Below are positions 1-8,755 of a stretch of 64,000 nt of DNA, piece after piece. The stretch comes from Pomphorhynchus laevis. Its lineage: Eukaryota; Acanthocephala; Palaeacanthocephala; Echinorhynchida; Pomphorhynchidae. Below the pieces are notes generated by a model. It did not search any database. It was not told the DNA's origin and worked only from the letters and a program-made list of their open reading frames with translations. The stretch is taken from positions 1-64,000 of the forward strand of contig WNNJ02002806.1 in the NCBI GenBank assembly GCA_012934845.2. Direction: 5' to 3'. A program made the translations under genes and the position numbers. Each line of letters starts with the position of its first letter. Position 1 is the stretch's first letter.

Positions 1-1155
1 AATAATAGTAAGCGAGTTTTTCTTCCTAAGAAAAAATCCTGCTCATGCCCTAAAGATCTGCGACCCATTTCGATTCAAAATGCCCTCATATCGATTTACG
101 AAAAAGCGCTTGCGCGTAAAATCCGCGTCCATTTAAGTAGGCGTAATTTGATCCCTCCAAGCTTTCATGGGTTCTTCAAAGTTCGCTCGGTCCATTCAGC
201 AGTTGGTGAGGTGGAGCAGTTTTGTCGGGATAATAACCATCGTCTAGTTGTGGCTTTTTTCCTTGACTTTTCTGCTGCATTTGACCGCATCTCCATTCCT
301 TTTGTGATCTCTTCTCTCAGGTCCCTCGGGTTGCCTGCGAGAATTGTGAACAGGGTGGAGATCCTGCTGTATACCAAGCGATTTTACTATGAAGACGACC
401 CTGATGCACGTCAGTTCTACCCTATTACTGGTGTACCTCAAGGATCCCCACTTTCTCCTATCTTATATCTTGCTGCCTCTATTAATCTATTCAAAATATT
501 TAAACGCGAACAACGTCTTGTGGTGTACGCTGATGACACCACAGCCCTGTTCACTGGACACAGGTGTAAAGACGTAGTCTCTGACATCAGCCGTTTCTTT
601 TTAAGATTAAAAGATCAATTACCCATATCTAACCTTATTTTAAACTCCGCCAAATCGCAGGTGGTTGTCTTTCATGGATCACCTGCGACGAAGCAAAAAC
701 TTAAGAGATTAGCACTCTCTGCGCTCTCCTCCATTTTTGCCTCAGAACCACTGCCCACCTTTACAAGTCGAGTAAAATACCTGGGGTTCACCGTTACGGT
801 GAACTGGTCAGGGAAAGCTGACCTGGATAGACTCAAACGTATCCTGAAGAAAGCTAGGTGGGCCCTGAAATGGGCTCAGCATCTGTCGTTGAATAAGAAA
901 ACCCAAGTGCGCCTTCGGGGCACTTGGGCTATCTCGGGATTAGTCTTCTTTCTAAGAGGACGTCCCCCAGAGCAAATACTAAGGTTTCTTAAACTCCTCG
1001 TCTCGCGTTTACCCAGCATAGTCCGCACCGACTGGACTCTTCGGGGATTGAAAGACCTCGGTTGGTTCAGTCGGAAGGCGGCGTGTTGGATAGGTTGGGG
1101 GGGTTCAGATCCCTCTGGATTTGAGGCTGTAATATCAGTAAGAAGACTTGAATAG
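1..1155 (+). CDS. LINE reverse transcriptase, 5' part outside window
   Basis: This is the RT region of a non-LTR retrotransposon. The frame is open from base 1 to a TAG at 1153-1155, so the protein enters from outside the window; the first Met-like codon near 148 is not a real start. Motifs in order: RPISIQNALISIYEKAL (motifs 1/2, near base 61), FLDFSAAFD (motif A, near 265), GVPQGSPLSPILY (motif B, near 430) and VYADDTTAL (motif C, near 520), with both catalytic Asp intact. About 200 residues follow the RT with no recognisable RNase H, CCHC knuckle or endonuclease. An endonuclease, if any, would lie upstream. The clade is uncertain. It differs from the three elements that follow, which have a QGDPLAM motif B. 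No break is seen in the visible part. Confidence 0.85.
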   Translation, partial: NNSKRVFLPKKKSCSCPKDLRPISIQNALISIYEKALARKIRVHLSRRNLIPPSFHGFFKVRSVHSAVGEVEQFCRDNNHRLVVAFFLDFSAAFDRISIPFVISSLRSLGLPARIVNRVEILLYTKRFYYEDDPDARQFYPITGVPQGSPLSPILYLAASINLFKIFKREQRLVVYADDTTALFTGHRCKDVVSDISRFFLRLKDQLPISNLILNSAKSQVVVFHGSPATKQKLKRLALSALSSIFASEPLPTFTSRVKYLGFTVTVNWSGKADLDRLKRILKKARWALKWAQHLSLNKKTQVRLRGTWAISGLVFFLRGRPPEQILRFLKLLVSRLPSIVRTDWTLRGLKDLGWFSRKAACWIGWGGSDPSGFEAVISVRRLE

Positions 1156-1231
1156 AAAAGATAGAGATTCTTGTTTTTCTTTTTTGACTTACTTTTTTAA
1201 TCACATTATTTATCACTGTTTTTTGTACTAG

Positions 1232-1294
1232 TAAGATGGCAATATTTTCTTTTCCAGTCGTTGCTAGAGCTGTTGCGGACGACTAACGTGCGTC
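1232..1294 (-). repeat. Inverted 63-bp fragment of element 2
   Basis: Read on the minus strand, this segment matches 5693-5755 inside the broken ORF of element 2 at 62 of 63 positions by eye. It lies about 4.4 kb upstream in opposite orientation, with no other element 2 sequence around it. Such high identity in so short an isolated piece suggests a recent templated insertion or inversion. Confidence 0.8.
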
Positions 1295-1347
1295 TTTTTT
1301 TAAAAAAAATTTTTGGTTTCTTATAAACATACAACCTTAAACCCACA

Positions 1348-1439
1348 ACTTTCCTTACGGAAGTCTTCCTGACAGACTTTCCTTACGGCATTTATTGTCC
1401 GATCGACCTCACGACAACCTCACGACAACCTCACGACAA
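1348..1439 (+). repeat. Short tandem repeat patch
   Basis: ACTTTCCTTACGG occurs twice (1348-1360 and 1376-1388). An 11-bp unit CCTCACGACAA then occurs three times without change (1407-1439). No coding potential is seen. Confidence 0.85.
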
Positions 1440-1467
1440 AAAAATTATTACTATTATTACTAATTGA

Positions 1468-1657
1468 ACTAATTGAAAAAAATTAAAAAAAAATTTGGTT
1501 TCTGATAAACATACACAAATTACAATAAAATAACATACAACAATACACACCGATATTGATTCCAATACATTCCAAATCTCAAGTGATTAAACAAACAACT
1601 TTAACACACATACAATTTCAAAGTCGTACGTCCAGGGTACATCCCGGAGTACGCAGA
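1468..1657 (+). other. 5' UTR / head of element 1
   Basis: Bases 1468-1525 match 4859-4920, the leader of element 2: ACTAATTGAAAAAAA, an A-run, TTGGTTTCT then ACATACACAAATTACA. The two coding regions downstream differ strongly, so this leader is the best conserved DNA between the elements. It may hold an internal promoter or the 5' end recognised during integration. Confidence 0.65.
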
Positions 1658-4600
1658 ATGGTTCGCGGAAAACCAACAGATGAAATACGATGTTGTAATT
1701 GCAACGGCGCAGCGGCCATTTGTCGTGGGTGTCGATGTGCGAAAAAATCAAGCCCGTGTGTGAATTGCAGAGCACCAGGCTGTCGTAATCGAATTAAAAA
1801 TATATTCCCCAAATCGGAGTCTATCAATGTGAATTCTATCCAATGTCGAAATTCTACACATACAGATCCGACTAGCATATTCAACGACCAAGTTCATTCA
1901 ATAGATTCCTTATCTACATTTCGAAACAACGATGCAACAGCACGGGCAAGGGCAGTAAGTAATATAACGACACCCAGTATTTCTATTGAATACATATATT
2001 ATAAGGTATGTAATTGGCGCCCCAACCTCATGCAACTTCCTATATGTACGGCGAGTAACGAATTTATAGATATTCTTTCTTCTTATTACAATTTAATAGC
2101 AAATGACAAAGATGATGGCCAAATCTCATTGATGAAAGCAACGGTTTTCTCACAGTGTATCCTTCAAAAAATCCCAACGCGTAAGATCTCTTACACTAGA
2201 AAGACCATTGAACGTCGTTTAAAGAGTTGGAAAGCGGAAGACTTTATAAGTGTATATGAAGAAGCATTGATGTTGCAGACAACATCCCATTGCAATGTGA
2301 AAACTAAGAAGATTGATTGGCATAAAAACTACATTCGGCTAATGGAGAATGGATGTGTAGCTTCAGCAACCAGACTTCTAGAATTTAAAGACGATTCACC
2401 CATTCTTTCTCCCGATTCGAAAGTTGGTACAAATACTGTAATAGAGAAGCTAGCAGAATTACACCCTTACCCTGCTGAAATAGATCAGAGTGCTATTCTA
2501 TCGGATTTTGTTGAGGGAGTAACTAGTCATCATCCAGTCATATTTTATTCTATAGATGCAGACGAAATCATTGCAGCAGCAAGGAGAACTCAAGGTGGCG
2601 CTGGACCTTCAGGCTTAAATGCAATAATGTGGAAGAGAATGTTAACTGGATTCGGTATCCACTCTAAGAAGTTGGCAACATCACTAGCGGAATTTGCAAT
2701 ACGATTAGCTTCGGAGCATATCAATCCTAACAGTTTGCGTGCGTTTGTAGCGAGTAGACTTATAGCTTTAAAAAAGACTGCAGGTATACGACCAATTGGC
2801 GTGGGACAATTGGAACGACGGATAATTAGCAAAGTCGTTTTAGGAAAAATTAGAGGACATATTCAGGATGTAATGGGAACTGTGCAATTGTGCGCATCAC
2901 AGAGAAGCGGAATAGAATTCGCTGTTCATTCCTTATCAGATTCCTTTCACTCTCGGGTTGACTTTGGCTTACTGGCCGTGGATGCAACAAACGCTTTTAA
3001 TTCCGTAAATCGACGTCTAACATTAGCAAACATAAAATTCATTTGTCCGTCTCTTGAAACAATACTAGTGAACTTATACATAAAATCATCAACAATGTTT
3101 ACTGGTAGTGATCCGATATTTTCAAAAGAGGGTTTCACTCAAGGTGACCCTTTGGCCATGGCTGCATTTGCCGTTTCGACTCTACCACTCATCCTTCATA
3201 TTCAAAAATGTTTACCATCCGTGATTCAACGATGGTACGCAGACGATGCAAATTTTGTCGGTCCTAGCGATGATTTATATAAAGCCTGGGATATACTAAA
3301 AACAATAGGCCCAAAATTTGGCTATTACGTTAATCCACTAAAGACACAGCTGCTAATACACAAGGAACATGAATTCGACACTAGCAACTTCTCTGACTGT
3401 AAAATAAGTGAGCGTGCTATCGAAGTACTCGGAACTCCCATTGGAGCAGAAGCTGATGTTTTGGATATTATAAAAACCAGGGTAACATCCTGGGCATCCA
3501 CACTTGAAAGATTAGTTGAAGTTAGTAAAATTGATAGACAAACTGCTTATTCCGGGTTAATACACTCTGTGCAATGGAAATGGATATATACTTACAGAAC
3601 AGTACCAATGTGCACGGATGTCACTAGATGTCTTAAAAACCTATTGTATAGCGGTTTTATTGAGTCAATCACACAAGCGAAAATTGAACAAGCACATAAA
3701 GAATTATTAACTCTACCGTTCAAGTTAGGGGGCATTGGGTTAGTTGATCCGGAATACATCGCTGATTTGGAGTACGATTATTCTCGTAGAATGTACGAAA
3801 CCTATCGAGACGGATATACGGGAGAAAACCTGAGGGATGTTCAAACTCAAACAGCTAGAAATATTTCATACATGAGATTAAATGTAGCCAAATCGAGGAA
3901 AGAATTAATACTAAAATCTCTACCATCGGATTACTTTAAGATATTGGCACATGCTAGTTACAAGGGAGCTTCATCGTGGCTATCTTCCCTACTTCTACGT
4001 CACGAGGGGTTTCGGCTTACAAACAATGAGTTTAGCGATGCATTAGCAGGTCGCTATGGATGGTCTTTGCGAGCATTAGAAAATAAAAAATGCATATGTT
4101 CTTCAGAAATGACTATCAATCATGCATTTTCGTGCAAGACCGGAGCGCTACCATCTATCAGGCATAATGAAGTAAGGGATATATTTTCTCATCTCTTAAG
4201 CGGGATATGCAGTGGCGTGGAGGTTGAACCAGTATTAGCAACCGTTCCATCTGATTATTGTTTTAACAACAATAGCACAAGCATATCGAAAGAAGCGCGT
4301 CTGGATGTTGTATGTAGTGGACTATTCGGAAGCCGGTTTGAGCGGACATTTTTGGATGTCGCAATATTTAATGTACATGCTCCCTCTAACTCCCGAACTG
4401 AGTGTAAGGCTGACTTTGAATACCATGAAAAACGAAAAATTTCGAAGTATGGAGAGCGAATTTTAAGTTTAGAACAGGCGCATTTCAGTCCGTTAATTTT
4501 TTCGTCTTCAGGAGGATCAAGTCAGGAATCTAATAGGATAATGAAGCAAATAGCGTCAAAATTAAGCTCAAAACGCGAACTCCCATATCCTCAAATAATA

Positions 4601-4747
4601 AAAAATATACAAGAGAAAAATTCATTTGCCTTAGCTCGTGCTGCATCTGCCTGTTTAAGAGCGCCACGCTCTACATATGGAAAACCTATTCACGATCATT
4701 TTCGATCAACAGAAGAGATGTCACGAAAGCCGGAAGATTCGAATTAA
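1658..4747 (+). CDS. Element 1: RLE-type non-LTR retrotransposon ORF, apparently intact
   Basis: A single uninterrupted ORF of 1029 codons. I take the ATG at 1658 because it has A at -3 and G at +4, and because the MxRGKP start is shared with element 2; the frame is open further upstream without an ATG. Domains: N-terminal Cys cluster (CCNCNG...CRGCRCAK...CVNC...CRN, residues about 12-44), likely a DNA-binding finger; RT with RPIGVGQ (about 375), VDATNAFNSVNRR (motif A, about 440), TQGDPLAM (motif B, about 495) and WYADDAN (motif C, about 525); C-x-C-x7-H-x3-C knuckle (CICSSEMTINHAFSC, about 811); RHNEVRD; and a PD-(D/E)xK-like endonuclease (RLDVVCSG, RTFLDVAIFN, YHEKRKISKY, about 880-934). 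Length and domain order fit R2-like elements with a restriction-like endonuclease (RLE). The exact clade is not certain. All catalytic residues I can see are present, so this copy may be recent. Confidence 0.88.
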   Translation: MVRGKPTDEIRCCNCNGAAAICRGCRCAKKSSPCVNCRAPGCRNRIKNIFPKSESINVNSIQCRNSTHTDPTSIFNDQVHSIDSLSTFRNNDATARARAVSNITTPSISIEYIYYKVCNWRPNLMQLPICTASNEFIDILSSYYNLIANDKDDGQISLMKATVFSQCILQKIPTRKISYTRKTIERRLKSWKAEDFISVYEEALMLQTTSHCNVKTKKIDWHKNYIRLMENGCVASATRLLEFKDDSPILSPDSKVGTNTVIEKLAELHPYPAEIDQSAILSDFVEGVTSHHPVIFYSIDADEIIAAARRTQGGAGPSGLNAIMWKRMLTGFGIHSKKLATSLAEFAIRLASEHINPNSLRAFVASRLIALKKTAGIRPIGVGQLERRIISKVVLGKIRGHIQDVMGTVQLCASQRSGIEFAVHSLSDSFHSRVDFGLLAVDATNAFNSVNRRLTLANIKFICPSLETILVNLYIKSSTMFTGSDPIFSKEGFTQGDPLAMAAFAVSTLPLILHIQKCLPSVIQRWYADDANFVGPSDDLYKAWDILKTIGPKFGYYVNPLKTQLLIHKEHEFDTSNFSDCKISERAIEVLGTPIGAEADVLDIIKTRVTSWASTLERLVEVSKIDRQTAYSGLIHSVQWKWIYTYRTVPMCTDVTRCLKNLLYSGFIESITQAKIEQAHKELLTLPFKLGGIGLVDPEYIADLEYDYSRRMYETYRDGYTGENLRDVQTQTARNISYMRLNVAKSRKELILKSLPSDYFKILAHASYKGASSWLSSLLLRHEGFRLTNNEFSDALAGRYGWSLRALENKKCICSSEMTINHAFSCKTGALPSIRHNEVRDIFSHLLSGICSGVEVEPVLATVPSDYCFNNNSTSISKEARLDVVCSGLFGSRFERTFLDVAIFNVHAPSNSRTECKADFEYHEKRKISKYGERILSLEQAHFSPLIFSSSGGSSQESNRIMKQIASKLSSKRELPYPQIIKNIQEKNSFALARAASACLRAPRSTYGKPIHDHFRSTEEMSRKPEDSN

Positions 4748-4858
4748 AGAGAAATAACTTAGCTTATGATTGGATTTTTGAATTCTTTAGTTCTTTACTT
4801 TTGGACACATTCTTGTATGTTTTACGAAAATATAAATTTTTCTTTAAAAAAAAATTGG
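4748..4858 (+). other. 3' UTR of element 1
   Basis: An AT-rich stretch between the stop of element 1 and the leader of element 2. It lacks the GGCCCATTTGCGGGAACC box found in the 3' UTRs of element 2 and the 58.4-kb copy, so element 1 belongs to another subfamily. There is no clear poly(A) tail; it ends in A-runs that merge with the next leader. Confidence 0.55.
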
Positions 4859-4999
4859 ACTAATTGAAAAAAAATCCTAAAAAAAAATTTTGGTTTCTTA
4901 TCAACATACACAAATTACAAGCTAAGAAAGGCGAACAATACACAAACGAAGCCACACGCCGAGGGATTAACCCAGGGTGTGCATCTCATCCACACGAAA
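4859..4999 (+). other. 5' UTR / head of element 2
   Basis: The first 62 bp match the leader of element 1 (1468-1525). It directly follows the 3' UTR of element 1, so the two elements are truly head to tail with no host DNA visible between them. Confidence 0.65.
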
Positions 5000-7133
5000 A
5001 TGCCTCGAGGAAAGCCAAGTACGGTTAGCAAATGTTGTGGTTGCAATGGCCCAAATGCAAGATGTCGCGGGTGTCGATGTGCGAAAGCGGATCGCCCCTG
5101 TATAAACTGCTCTGCTGCTCAGTGTACCAACAACCTTTCCGCGACTGAACTTCTCATCGATCTCAATCCCACTCACACTTCCGCAGAAAACAATGATATT
5201 GACCCACCACGTCTCGATTACGGTACCCAAGATAGAATCAAAATGAGCTCTGATACCGACAGTATCGTGTTTACGAGAGATGATCACCCTATGCGTAATA
5301 ACGGTGAAAACAACAGTGTTTCGCCCTTCAACGTACACACTGCTCAAGCGAATGACCGACCTATTACGACAAACTCGTCTTTCAAAATTCAGATAGACTA
5401 CGTATATGGTAAAGTAATTCACTGGAAACCCGAAAATTTAGAACTTCCCAAATGCAACGCCAGTAACGCGTTTATTGACCAACTAACCGACCTATACAAT
5501 ATGGCCACTTACGGGAAAGACACGCCAACTTTTGATGCACTAAAAGCCGCAACCGTCCTCGCGAGATGCGTGCTGCAGCCGATTAAAACTCGAAAAACAG
5601 CAATGATTCGCAAAACTTTGTAGCGTCGAATCAGTCTATGGAAATGTCGAGAAATTCTTGAGCTATACAATGAGGCCCAAATCCTACAATCTCGACGCAC
5701 GTTAGTCGTCCGTAACAGCTCTAGCAACGACTGGAAAAGAAAATATTGCCATCTTGTCTGTAAAAACAAACTAACTGCGGATACTCATTTACTTGAAGAC
5801 CACGAAACGAATGGTTGTCTATCACCTCACGTCCTGATCGGTGCAATGGAAATTATCACTGCAATGGAAATGGACTTTTCTATTCAGAACGACGCCTTGC
5901 ACCGCTGCCAACGTTAATCCGTTGCACGGCATGTTACTCGATCAAATCCTGCCCCAAATTACAAAACACGATCTGCCTGATCCAATCAACAGCATATTGA
6001 CAAGTCCTATTAAAATGGGTGGCATTGGCATTATGGATCCTATATTTACCTTTAAGTCTGATCTCGAAGCCTCGGAGCATATGTGCTCCACTTATTCATT
6101 TGGGCTCAAGGGCGAGGGATTAAAGTCGTTACAGCAAACCTATGCAGCTCAAATCGCCAAGACGCGCAAAGATGCATTCACACTCCGACTTAACCAAGCT
6201 CTTCGTTTTGTTCCCGAAATTACCAAACGTGCACTTGAATATGCCAAGTACCCCGGCTCCTCAAACTGGCTCACTGCTGGTGCTTCTGAAGAGCTCCACC
6301 ACCACCTTTCTGCGAGTGAATTTCAAGATGGCATCGCAACGCGCTATGGATTTAAACCACCAGACATGCCCGCCCTGTGTATCTGCAAAGAAGAAACAAG
6401 CCTTAGTCACGTGCTCTCTTGTAAACGTGGAGGCTTCCAGATCGTGCGACACAATAGCATTCGCGACATCCTCGCTGACGAGCTTAGTTCGGTCTGTTAT
6501 GGGGTTGCAACCGAACCCACACTAACTGCAGTCAATGATCCCTCGTGTCTCGAAAGGGCATCAACTTGCTGCGACACCAACGCAAGACTAGATGTAATCT
6601 GTACGGGCCTATCAGTAGACCGCTTCCAGCGAACGTTCTTCGACGTTTCCGTTTTTAACAACCATGCTGGTTCCTACTCCGCGTCGGCAGAAAACGCTTT
6701 TGCATACCACGAAGCCCGGAAGAGCTCAAAATACTCTGAAAGAATCACCCAAATCGAAAGGGGATCGTTTATACCCTTCATCCTATCTGCGTCTGGAGGT
6801 CTGGGAAAATGTGCACTTTCGGCCTTGCAGCGGATCGCACAACTCAAGTCAATAAACAACGATCAGATTTCGTACAGCCAACACATACAGCGAATCAAAA
6901 CAAGATTGAGTATAGCCATATGCCGTGCATCCTCTTTGTGCATAAGGGGCTTCCGATCCAGCAAGGGGCATCCCGTATACTCAGCAGACAACCATCAAGC
7001 TGATACAATATCCAAAAAGACATCTAATCGCCAAGCTACAGATAGCCCGAATCCGTCGAACAATGCTCGAGCGATCCGATGGAATGATGAAGACGGCGGC
7101 ACGTTGTGTACCTCCCTTGTGGATCTAAAGTAA
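5000..7133 (+). pseudogene. Element 2: RLE-type non-LTR element lacking its RT
   Basis: The start MPRGKP at 5000 and the Cys cluster (CCGCNGPNARCRGCRCAK) match element 1. An in-frame TAG at 5621-5623 interrupts the N-terminal part, and the same frame continues to about 5840. Compared with element 1, about 1.14 kb is missing there, removing every RT motif. The ORF resumes in another frame at VQWKW/LGGIG-type sequence and runs to 7133. The C-terminal half is whole: CICKEETSLSHVLSC knuckle, RHNSIRD, ARLDVICTG, RTFFDVSVFN and YHEARKSSKY. The deletion junction holds a repeated TGCAATGGAAAT. The copy cannot be autonomous, but its endonuclease half is open. The 3' UTR has GGCCCATTTGCGGGAACC (7175-7192) and ends in a short ATT-repeat tail near 7230. 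Confidence 0.85.
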
Positions 7134-7236
7134 CAAAAAAAAGAAAAAAAAATATTCTGGAATTTAATTAACCTGGCCCATTTGCGGGAACCTGTTTTTC
7201 TGTACAAATAAATCTATTATTATTATTGTTTATGAC

Positions 7237-7274
7237 TAAAAGCTTTGACTTTTTAGTAAAAGTCAAAGCTTTTA
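7237..7274. repeat. Fold-back inverted repeat at 5' end of element 3
   Basis: Two perfect 17-bp arms (7237-7253 and 7258-7274) are separated by 4 nt. The right arm is the start of element 3 homology (it encodes residues aligning with KTQLLIHK of element 1). The left arm is its inverted copy, directly after the ATT tail of element 2. Confidence 0.9.
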
Positions 7275-8612
7275 CTTCATCAAGGTGCGCAAACGAACCT
7301 AGTGCAAGAAAGTCCTATCATGCACGTAGAAACGGTCTATAACGGATTGGTCGTTCTGGGTTCGATGATAGGTTCATCGGATTTTATGGACTTGACACTC
7401 AACAAGCGAATTTTGGATTGTATAAGATTGATTCACAGTTTGGTTGATGTTGCATCGGTTGATGTTCATTCGGCATATTGTGCATTTATATATGGAGCGC
7501 AATTTAAATGGCTGCATTTATTGAGGACAACTAAATGCACTCGCTTTTCGTTGGAGAAATTGCGAACAGAGATATTCCAGACATTAGTGAAAGCATTAAC
7601 CAATAAGAATATGTCACATGTTTTTGAAATGGTATATGCGCTACTCATATCGAGTGGAGGATTAGGAATTCGAGATCCGGTTGAGGATAGTGAGGATCAG
7701 TACAAGTGTTCACTACAGCTATCAGTCAATATGGAGTTGTCAAGCCAATCAGAACCTGAACTTGATATTTGGGAAAACATAAAGATAGTAAATGAAAGAA
7801 AATTGAAGAAATTGAAACAAAGGATAACAGACACATCACCAGAATTGGAGATGTTGCTGGATTACGCGAGCATGAAAGGGGCATCAAATTGGTTAACAAC
7901 AAGACCGATTAGTTTAAAGGGTTGGCACCTATCTAATGATGAATTCCACGATGCTTTAGCAGCTCGGTATAACTGAACTCCAGACAACCTTCCCATGAAG
8001 TGTGCGTGTGAGGAAGACTTAACGACAACACATGCGTTATCGTGTAGAAGAGGCGCTATTCCGATCATACGACATAACGAGATTCGTGACATTTTGACTG
8101 CAAAACTCACGCAGGTGTGCAAAAGTGTTGGAGTAGAACCACAGTTGAACCCCGTTCCTACAAATCATATATTTACATCAGCAGTGACAACACGTGATGG
8201 TGCAGCGCGTGCAGATATAGTATGTAGTGGCTTGTTCGGAGAAAGGATGGAGCGGACGTTTGTTGACGTCAGTTTATTTAATAATCATGCTTTATCCTCT
8301 CAATCGAAATCAATAGAGTCAGTATTTCATTACCATGAGAAGAGAAAACGTTCAAAATACGAGGAAAGAATAATTGACATTGAGCGTAGTATTTTCTGTC
8401 CCTTTATAATGGCGACCAATGGTGCAATTGGACCATCTGCTTCTAGTTTGCTACGAACACTAGCACACAAACTATCTGTCAATAGTGGCGAATCCTACGC
8501 TGATGTGATTACTGAGTTGCGAAATAATTTGAGCATTTGTACAGCAAAAATGGTTTCACGCTGCTTTCGTTCACCAAGAGTGAAAATTTTTGTTCCACGT
8601 GAACTATGGTGA
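7258..8612 (+). pseudogene. Element 3: 5'-truncated RLE-type non-LTR element
   Basis: Homology to element 1 begins just after the RT domain, so no RT motifs are present. The frame contains one in-frame TGA (7974-7976) and otherwise reads to a TGA at 8610-8612. Visible parts: FKWLHLLRTTK, SSGGLGIRDP, then CACEEDLTTTHALSC knuckle, RHNEIRD, ARADIVCSG, RTFVDVSLFN, YHEKRKRSKY and a C-terminal SRCFRSPR. Its protein is clearly diverged from both elements 1 and 2, so three subfamilies lie side by side. The only protein it could make is the endonuclease half downstream of 7995. Its left edge is a fold-back repeat, which is discussed separately. Confidence 0.85.
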
Positions 8613-8711
8613 TACAAAATCAAGAAAATATAATAAACATTGTTGAATAGTAATATTTTTTATTTTTTATTTGTGACTCAATTGCGCTAGCTTTGTAAAT
8701 AAAAGTTATAA
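8613..8711 (+). other. 3' UTR of element 3
   Basis: An AT-rich tail after the stop of element 3, with AATAAA-like stretches (TATAATAAAC). Its last bases, from about 8686, resemble an inverted piece of PLE A. Confidence 0.5.
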
Positions 8712-8755
8712 TAGTTATCCTTTAATTTAGAACTTACTAAATTAAAGGATAACTA
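8712..8755. repeat. Fold-back inverted repeat at 5' end of PLE A
   Basis: Perfect 19-bp arms (8712-8730 and 8737-8755) flank a 6-nt loop. Imperfect pairing can be extended to about 45 bp (8686-8781). The right arm is normal PLE sequence, as the same bases occur inside PLE B near 22138. The left arm is an inverted copy made where this truncated element begins. Confidence 0.9.

Larger units (their letters stand above)
1156..1467. other. Non-coding junction between LINE and element 1
   Basis: There is no gene here. The stretch holds the AT-rich tail of the first LINE, a 63-bp inverted fragment (1232-1294), an extra copy of the element head motif TTTGGTTTCTTATAAACAT (near 1312) and a short tandem-repeat patch (1348-1439). 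It looks like a pile-up of insertion junctions. Confidence 0.6.

Noticed and set aside
1556-1657. Upstream extension of the element 1 ORF from 1556
   Set aside because: It starts at a TTG and has no ATG; the first ATG (1658) has a strong context and a start peptide shared with element 2.
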